Positions 58,607-64,000 of a DNA stretch of 64,000 nt are shown here, piece after piece. Position 1 is the stretch's first letter. Every line of letters starts with the position of its first letter. The stretch spans positions 2,542,001 to 2,606,000 of the forward strand of contig OY730228.1 in assembly GCA_963422565.1 (NCBI GenBank), read 5' to 3'. Made by a program: the position numbers and the translations under genes. This DNA comes from G963422565 sp963422565. Lineage in GTDB: Bacteria > Pseudomonadota > Alphaproteobacteria > MPNO01. The notes under the pieces were generated by a model. That model was given only the letters and a program-made list of their open reading frames with translations, made no database searches and had not been told where the DNA came from.

Positions 58607-60325
58607 ATGACCGCTGCGGGAACCTTTCTGGCCGTTGTTCTGGCGGTCGTCGTCGTCGTCGTCGCATGGTGCCTCGCATGGTGGCTCTACGAGCGCGCCT
58701 CCAAGGAGAGGTCCTTCGTTCGCACCGGTCTCGGCGGGCAGAAGGTGGTGATGAACGGCGGCGCGTTCGTGCTGCCGGTGCTGCATGCGACCACGCCGAT
58801 CAACATGAACACGATGCGGTTCGCGGTGGTCCGCGCGGCCGAGCAGTCGCTGATCACCCGCGACCGGATGCGGGTCGATGTGAACGCCGAGTTCTACGTG
58901 CGGGTCCGGCCGGAGCCGGAGGCGATCGCCCGGGCGGCGCAGACCCTCGGCGCCCGGACGCTGCGCGGCGACGCGCTGCGCGAGCTGCTCGAAGGCCGAT
59001 TCGTGGACACGCTGCGCGCCGCCGCCGCCGAGATGAGCATGGAGGAGATGCACGAGAGGCGCGCCGACTTCATGCGCGGGGTGCGCGGGCTGCTCGCCGA
59101 GGGTCTGGCGGAGTCGGGGCTCGAGATCGAGGCGGCCTCGCTCACCGGGCTCGATCAGACCGACCGGCAATATTTCGACCCGCACAACGCCTTCGATGCC
59201 GCCGGGCTGACCAAGCTGACCGGCGAGATCGAGGACCGCCGGCGCCGCCGCAACGAGATCGAGCAGGACGCGGAGGTCGCCGTTCAGAGGAAGAACCTCG
59301 AGGCCGAGAAGCTGAAGCTCGAGATCGCGCGCCAGGAAGAGGCCGCACGGCTCGCCCAGCAACAGCAGATCGCCGTCGAACGGGCGCGCCAGCGGAGCGA
59401 TATCGCCAGGGAGGAAGCCCAGCGCGACCACGAGATCGAGGCCGCGAAGATCGACGCCAACGAGCGCGTCGAACTTTCCCGACTCGCCTCCGAGCGGATC
59501 GTCGAGGAGGCGCGAATCGTCACCGACCAGAGCGTCCGCGAGCAGGACATCGCGCGCGACACAGCGGTCGAGATCGCCAGGTTCGACCGCAACGTCACCG
59601 TCGCCGACAAATCCTGCGAGGATTCCGAGGCGCAGATGCGGGCGGAGGAGGCGCGGGCGGCGCGGGTGCGGGCCGAGGAGGAGGTCGTCACCGCCCGCGA
59701 CGTCGCGCGCGCCGAGCGCGGCAAGGCGGTCGAGCTGGTGGACGCGCGCCGTCAGGCGGAGGCCAAGGCGATCGACCTCGTCGCCGCGGCCGAGGCCCGG
59801 CGGCAGGCGAGCGTCGAGGCGGCCGAAAGCCGGCGGGTCGAGACCGAGTCCGACGCCCGGCGGGTGCGGGAGATGGCCGAGGCTGAGGCCGCCGCCGAGG
59901 CGAGCCGGTCGGAGGCCGCCGCTCGCAGATACGAGGTCGACGCCGTCGGCCGCCGCGCGCTGCACGAGGCCGACAAGGCGCTGACCTCCGAGCTCATAGA
60001 CCTCAAGGTCAAGCTCGCCGTCATCGAGCGCATCCGCGACATCATCGCCGAATCCGTCAAGCCGCTGGAACGGATCGAGGGCATCCGGGTGATCAATGTC
60101 GAAGGCCTCGCCCCCGGCGGCGGGGCGCCCGCCTCGGGCGAGGCCGCGGCGGGCGGGCAGAACCTCGCCGAGCAGGTCGTCGCCAGCGCGCTGCGCTACC
60201 GAGCGCATGCGCCGGTCGTCGATGCGCTGCTCGAGGAGATCGGGCTGTCCGGCGCCGGGTCGATCGCCGAGGGGCTGGGGACGCTGTCGCGCGCGGGCGG
60301 CGGGCGGGACGGCGGCGCCTCCTGA
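58607..60325 (+). CDS. Flotillin-family membrane scaffold protein
   Basis: A 572-residue protein: an N-terminal membrane span (about residues 5-27), an SPFH/band 7 domain (about 45-230, with VVMNGGAFVLPVLHATTPIN and SLTGLDQTDRQYFDPHN) and a long Ala/Glu/Arg-rich coiled coil (about 240-480). Bacterial flotillins organize membrane microdomains. No NfeD partner gene is adjacent. Lengths and domain order match YuaF/YqiK-type flotillins. The ATG start has GGAG about 8 bases upstream. Confidence 0.9.
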   Translation: MTAAGTFLAVVLAVVVVVVAWCLAWWLYERASKERSFVRTGLGGQKVVMNGGAFVLPVLHATTPINMNTMRFAVVRAAEQSLITRDRMRVDVNAEFYVRVRPEPEAIARAAQTLGARTLRGDALRELLEGRFVDTLRAAAAEMSMEEMHERRADFMRGVRGLLAEGLAESGLEIEAASLTGLDQTDRQYFDPHNAFDAAGLTKLTGEIEDRRRRRNEIEQDAEVAVQRKNLEAEKLKLEIARQEEAARLAQQQQIAVERARQRSDIAREEAQRDHEIEAAKIDANERVELSRLASERIVEEARIVTDQSVREQDIARDTAVEIARFDRNVTVADKSCEDSEAQMRAEEARAARVRAEEEVVTARDVARAERGKAVELVDARRQAEAKAIDLVAAAEARRQASVEAAESRRVETESDARRVREMAEAEAAAEASRSEAAARRYEVDAVGRRALHEADKALTSELIDLKVKLAVIERIRDIIAESVKPLERIEGIRVINVEGLAPGGGAPASGEAAAGGQNLAEQVVASALRYRAHAPVVDALLEEIGLSGAGSIAEGLGTLSRAGGGRDGGAS

Positions 60326-60358
60326 ACGGCGAAGTCGCGAGCGAGGGAGACGGGACGG

Positions 60359-60898
60359 ATGGGGTATGGTCTGGACATGTTCTGCGCCGACGCGCGGGCG
60401 GCGCTCGATCGGGACCCCGGCCCGGCCGGCCGAGATGTCCTGGCGCGACATCTCGAGCGCCTGCTCGTCGATCCCGACTTCGTCGCCGCCCATCTCGGCC
60501 CAGACAAGCCCTCGGGCGCGGAGATCGTCCATATCGATCCCGAGCGCGGCTTCCGGGTTCTGGCCCATACCAACCGCGGCCCGTCGAACAACGGGCCCCA
60601 TTGCCACGGACCCTCCTGGGTGGTCTACGGCATGGCGCGCAACCATGCGGTGATGACCGAATGGCGGCGGCTCGACGACGGGACCCGCGCGGGATACGCG
60701 GAGCTCGCGCCCGAACGGCGATACGTTCTCGACCCCGGCGAGGCCCATGTCTATAACGAGGGCGCGATCCACTCCCTCGACAGGCCGCTCGAGACGCGGC
60801 TGGTCCGAGTCGCCGGCTGCGACCTCGACCGGACCCGGCGCTACCGCTACGACCCGGAGAACAACCGGGTCCGGGTGCTGGAGCCGCGCGGCGGCTGA
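60359..60898 (+). CDS. Cupin-like (cysteine dioxygenase-type) protein of unknown function
   Basis: A 179-residue protein with a probable cupin barrel. HCHGPSWVVYGMARNH (about residues 81-96) could supply metal ligands, and a second-half histidine region is LDPGEAHVYNEGAIHSLD (about 123-140). Related proteins are annotated as cupins without known substrate. It lies 33 bases after the flotillin gene and 6 bases before the EamA transporter gene. Confidence 0.65.
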   Translation: MGYGLDMFCADARAALDRDPGPAGRDVLARHLERLLVDPDFVAAHLGPDKPSGAEIVHIDPERGFRVLAHTNRGPSNNGPHCHGPSWVVYGMARNHAVMTEWRRLDDGTRAGYAELAPERRYVLDPGEAHVYNEGAIHSLDRPLETRLVRVAGCDLDRTRRYRYDPENNRVRVLEPRGG

Positions 60899-60904
60899 GC
60901 CGTC

Positions 60905-61783
60905 TTGGGTCTCGGTCCCGGCGCGCCCGTCCGGGGCGGGCTATGGATGATCGGCGCGGCCGCCTCGCTGGTGGCGATGGCGCTGCTGGTCCGCGTTCTC
61001 ACCCCCGAATACCATGTCCTCGAGCTGATCTTTCTCCGCAACGTGGTCAATCTGTGCCTGATGGCGCCGTGGATCCTGCGCGTCGGCCTCGCCGATCTCG
61101 GAACCCGCCGGCCGGGCCTGCACGCGTTGCGGAACGGGCTGCACTATGCGGGCAACCTCGCCTGGTTCGCCGCGGTGACCATGGTCACGCTCGCCGAGCT
61201 GTCCGCGCTCCAGTTCACCATGCCGATCTTCACGGTGATCATGGCGGCGCTATTCCTGCGCGAGACGGTGGATCTGCCGCGCCTCCTGGTGGTCGCGGCA
61301 GGGTTCGCGGGCACGCTGATCATCCTGCGGCCCGACCAGATCGGGCCGGGCGCCGGGCCTTTGATGGCGCTTGCCGCCGCCTTTTTCTACGCGGCGTCCT
61401 TCGTCGCGACCAAGCGTCTGTCCGCGACCGAGTCCGCGAACGCCGTCGTCTTCTACATGAGCGTGTTCATCCTGGTCTTCGCCGCGGTGCCGGCGCTGTT
61501 CGTCTGGCGCACCCCGGATGTTGCGGATCTTCCGTCGATCGTCGGGCTCGGCGCGACCGGCTACGCGACCCATTACTGCGTGACCCGGGCGATGGCCTCG
61601 GCAGATGCGAGCTTCGTGGTGCCGTTCGATTTCCTGCGCCTGCCGATGTCGGCCGGCGCAGGCGTGCTGCTGTTCGCCGAGCCGCTGCACGCGACGACGG
61701 CAATCGGGGCGACGGTGATCTTCGGCGCCGCCTGGTACAATACGATGCGCGAGGAGCGGCGCGGCAAGCGGGAAGACCGCTGA
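60905..61783 (+). CDS. EamA/DMT-family transporter
   Basis: A membrane protein of about 292 residues with ten spans in two EamA repeats (FLRNVVNLCLMAPWILRVG in the first, LAAAFFYAASFVATKRLS in the second). Relatives export metabolites or take up solutes. I give the TTG at 60905; ATG 60947, which starts nearer the first span, is equally plausible. It closely follows the cupin-like gene. Confidence 0.87.
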   Translation: MGLGPGAPVRGGLWMIGAAASLVAMALLVRVLTPEYHVLELIFLRNVVNLCLMAPWILRVGLADLGTRRPGLHALRNGLHYAGNLAWFAAVTMVTLAELSALQFTMPIFTVIMAALFLRETVDLPRLLVVAAGFAGTLIILRPDQIGPGAGPLMALAAAFFYAASFVATKRLSATESANAVVFYMSVFILVFAAVPALFVWRTPDVADLPSIVGLGATGYATHYCVTRAMASADASFVVPFDFLRLPMSAGAGVLLFAEPLHATTAIGATVIFGAAWYNTMREERRGKREDR

Positions 61784-61789
61784 GCCGCG

Positions 61790-63241
61790 TCAGCCCGCCC
61801 GGCGCCCGACGAGCGAGAAGGTCCGCCAGACCAGCAACAGCCCCGCCGCCGGGGCGATCGCCGACAAGCCGAACACCCAGACCAGCGCCGTCGAGACCTC
61901 GGCCGGGCCCGCTGTCGCGCCGAGCCCGCCGGCATTCGCGATCAGTCCGACCGAGGCGGCGCCGAAGGCGAGCCCCAGCGAGCGCAGCGCGGGGACCGCG
62001 GATGCCGTCAGGCTCTCCTCGCCCGGCGCGGAGATCGACATGATCCAGGTGATCGCGATCACGTTGGCGAGGCCGATGCCGAGCCCGACGACCACGGCCA
62101 TCGCCCCGTGCCAGACCAGTCCCGCCCCGTCGACGCCGACGGCGATGCCGCCGAGCCCGAAGATGGAGAGCGCGAAGCCGGACAGCATCGCGAACCGACG
62201 CGCCGACCGGCCGGCGAGATGGGCGACCGCGATCGAGCTCGCCGACCAGGCGAACGACATCAGCATGTTGAAATAGCCGATCCAGAGATCGGGAACGCCG
62301 TGCAGCGCGCCGAGCAGCAGCGGCAGGAAGATGCTCGGCGCGGTCTGGGTGAAGGCGAGCGCGATGAATATCCAATAGGCCGCCCCGACCGCGGTGGAGA
62401 GCGACAGCGCCCGCTTGGGGAACATCGGGTTCTCGGCGCGGGCGTCGAAGCGCAGCGTGACCGCGACCAGGACCATGGCGCCCGCCACCAGGGCGGCCCC
62501 GGCGGCGGCCGAGCCCGCCTGGCCCGCGGCGGCGACGCAGAGGACCCCGGCGGCGAGCAGTGCCAGCCGCCGCACCGGCAGTCCCGGCCCCGCCGCGCGG
62601 CGCTCCGAGACCGGGACATAGCGCCCGCCGAGCGCGCAGACCAGCAGGGCCACCGGGATCAGCGTCCATAGCGCGCCCCGCCACCAGTCGATCTCGGCGA
62701 AGAACCCGGCCGCGGCCGGGCCGACAAGCGCGGCGGCGACCCAGGCGGTGTTGATCAGCGCCAGAACTCGGCCGCGGAGCGCCTCGCCGTAGATCTCGCG
62801 GACCAGGGCCATGGATTGCGATAGCATCAACCCGCCGCCGAAGCCCTGCAGGAGCTGGCCGGCGAGCAGCAGAGCCATCGACGGCGCGGCTGCGCCGAGC
62901 GCGCTGCCGGCCACGAAGATCAGCCCCGCCGACACGTAGCCCCGGCGGCGGCCGAAGGCCGCGCGCACTGGCGCGCCACCGGCGGCGCCGACGATGGTCC
63001 CGATCAGATAGAAGGTCGCGGGCCAAGTGTAATAGGCCGCGCCGCCGATATCGTCGACCACCGACGGCATGATGGTGGTCAGCACGAAGATGTTCACCCC
63101 GTGAAGGATCACGGCGAGGTTGAGCAGCACGGTAAACACCGCGCGGCCCGAGCGCAGCAGGTCCAGCCAGCCCGCCGCCGATCCGCCCCGGTCCGCGGGC
63201 TCGGGCGCCGAGCCGGCGGAGGGCGGCGAGGGGGCGGGCAT
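61790..63241 (-). CDS. MFS transporter, drug-efflux type
   Basis: A 483-residue protein with about fourteen membrane spans, resembling the DHA2 drug-resistance branch (IMPSVVDDIGGAAYYTWPAT, LLQGFGGGLMLSQSMALVRE). The arginine-rich loop motif is GAPVRAAFGRRRGYVSAGL. The N-terminal 25 residues are Pro/Ala-rich. It converges on the EamA gene with only 6 bases between their stops, and starts 18 bases after the DUF1116 gene ends. Confidence 0.88.
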   Translation of the reverse strand: MPAPSPPSAGSAPEPADRGGSAAGWLDLLRSGRAVFTVLLNLAVILHGVNIFVLTTIMPSVVDDIGGAAYYTWPATFYLIGTIVGAAGGAPVRAAFGRRRGYVSAGLIFVAGSALGAAAPSMALLLAGQLLQGFGGGLMLSQSMALVREIYGEALRGRVLALINTAWVAAALVGPAAAGFFAEIDWWRGALWTLIPVALLVCALGGRYVPVSERRAAGPGLPVRRLALLAAGVLCVAAAGQAGSAAAGAALVAGAMVLVAVTLRFDARAENPMFPKRALSLSTAVGAAYWIFIALAFTQTAPSIFLPLLLGALHGVPDLWIGYFNMLMSFAWSASSIAVAHLAGRSARRFAMLSGFALSIFGLGGIAVGVDGAGLVWHGAMAVVVGLGIGLANVIAITWIMSISAPGEESLTASAVPALRSLGLAFGAASVGLIANAGGLGATAGPAEVSTALVWVFGLSAIAPAAGLLLVWRTFSLVGRRAG

Positions 63242-63259
63242 GGGGGCGCTCGGCCGGGC

Positions 63260-64000
63260 TCAGCCCAGCGCGGCGACGGCCTCGCGGAACGGCGCCAGAG
63301 GCGGTCGATAGAGTCCGGCGCCGAGCCCGCCGTACTCGGCGGCCGCGTCGATGATGCCGAGCTCGATGACCGGGGCCGCGTCGAGCGCCACGACCCGCCG
63401 CGCGGAGATGCCGACCCGCGCGGCCGAGGCCGGCATTGCCGGATGCGGCGACGACAGCATCCGGCCCGGCAGTTCGTGCAGGTCCGGCGGGGAGAAGCCG
63501 GCATGCAGCTCCTGCATCGCCGGACAGTAGGACTGCGCCATCGCGCCGAGGCCCAACGCCTCGACCAGCGCCGAGTCGCCGATCGCCCCGAGACAGGTCT
63601 CCGGGCGGTGCGGCGGGCGGAGCCGGCCGGCCGGCGGTGCGGCGGGCGCGGCGAACCAGCGTCCGGGCAGGCCCGCGACCTCGATTCCGAACGCGGCGCC
63701 GTTGCCGCCGAACGCCGTGCACAGGCCGGCGCCGGCCACCCCGCGCGGCGCGTCGAGCAGGCAGCGGACCGCCGCCATCCAGAATCCGAGAAAGAAGATC
63801 GGCCACTCGCCGATGAATTCGTCGACCCGGCCGCCGGCGAAACCGGGGTCCAGCCGGCCGCGCAGCGCCTCGCGGAGCCGCCCGGCCGCGGAGACGTGGC
63901 GAAGATGGCCGTCGTCGCCCTCGGTCAGCGCCGCATCGACGATGGGCAGCAGGGCGATCGGTGCGTCCGCGGCGGCATCGAGCGCCTCGGCGACCTCGCC
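63260..64000 (-). CDS. DUF1116 protein, 5' end cut by the window
   Basis: About 246 C-terminal residues are visible and the frame is open through base 64000, so the start is outside. The DUF1116 pattern is present: GLCTAFGGNGAAFGIEVAGL, AIGDSALVEALGLGAMAQ, and VIELGIIDAAAEYGGLGAG near the end. Members (YlbE/YahG, AllG) take part in oxamate carbamoyltransferase complexes of allantoin breakdown. The MFS gene 18 bases downstream may share its operon. Whether the FdrA and other partner genes lie beyond the window is not visible. Confidence 0.85.
   Translation of the reverse strand, partial: GEVAEALDAAADAPIALLPIVDAALTEGDDGHLRHVSAAGRLREALRGRLDPGFAGGRVDEFIGEWPIFFLGFWMAAVRCLLDAPRGVAGAGLCTAFGGNGAAFGIEVAGLPGRWFAAPAAPPAGRLRPPHRPETCLGAIGDSALVEALGLGAMAQSYCPAMQELHAGFSPPDLHELPGRMLSSPHPAMPASAARVGISARRVVALDAAPVIELGIIDAAAEYGGLGAGLYRPPLAPFREAVAALG

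Overview
This is a high-GC alphaproteobacterial chromosome segment, most likely from a Rhodospirillales-like lineage; I cannot name the genus. The evidence is the rRNA operon order 16S-tRNA-Ile-tRNA-Ala-23S-5S-tRNA-fMet, alphaproteobacterial signature stretches in the 16S gene, a class I lysyl-tRNA synthetase, TRAP transporter genes, and many ATGA/GTGA start-stop overlaps in tight operons.

Layout. 1-2916 (+): the conserved trio of a circularly permuted ATP-grasp protein, an alpha-E protein and a transglutaminase-like protein. 2977-8022 (-): a four-gene operon of methyltransferase, substrate-binding-protein/permease fusion, second permease and a membrane SpoIIE-type phosphatase, with no ATPase gene, plus a divergent solute-binding gene. 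9202-13851 (-): a nitrogen cluster of type III glutamine synthetase and ammonium channel, interleaved with an anti-sigma-type kinase and a STAS antagonist. Together with the phosphatase these make a complete partner-switching set. 14135-16775 (-): PhyH dioxygenase, MFS exporter and GNAT acetyltransferase. 17068-22620 (-): a type I secretion system with its RTX protein, whose gene has a C12 tract near its start. 23185-32743 (+): a small repeat-bearing lipoprotein, two MetE-like proteins around NnrS, a TRAP transporter, a flavin monooxygenase, a split TPP decarboxylase and a small monooxygenase-fold protein.

32788-38275: the rRNA operon. 38194-40301: a decayed genetic island inserted in tRNA-fMet, bounded by a 45-bp repeat of the tRNA 3' end and holding integrase and topoisomerase III remnants plus a DUF4160/DUF2442 pair. 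40573-48299 (-): a type III restriction-modification locus. Its mod gene is broken by an 8-bp tandem duplication, and an AAA ATPase plus a PD-(D/E)XK-like protein sit between res and mod.

48622-56168: prfB with its programmed frameshift, a 3-oxoacid CoA-transferase, a RidA-family gene triplicated in frame into one 416-residue chain, small dimeric-barrel proteins, a DuOB/DUF488/DUF488 operon, a glutathione transferase and tRNA-Ser. 56242-64000: a broken NYN gene, lysS, flotillin, a cupin-like protein, two transporters and a DUF1116 protein cut by the window end.

The best candidates for something undescribed are the ATPase/nuclease-like pair inside the restriction locus, the covalent RidA trimer, and the partner-switching set tied to nitrogen genes and an ATPase-less transporter. 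All functional links are inferred from sequence and gene order alone.
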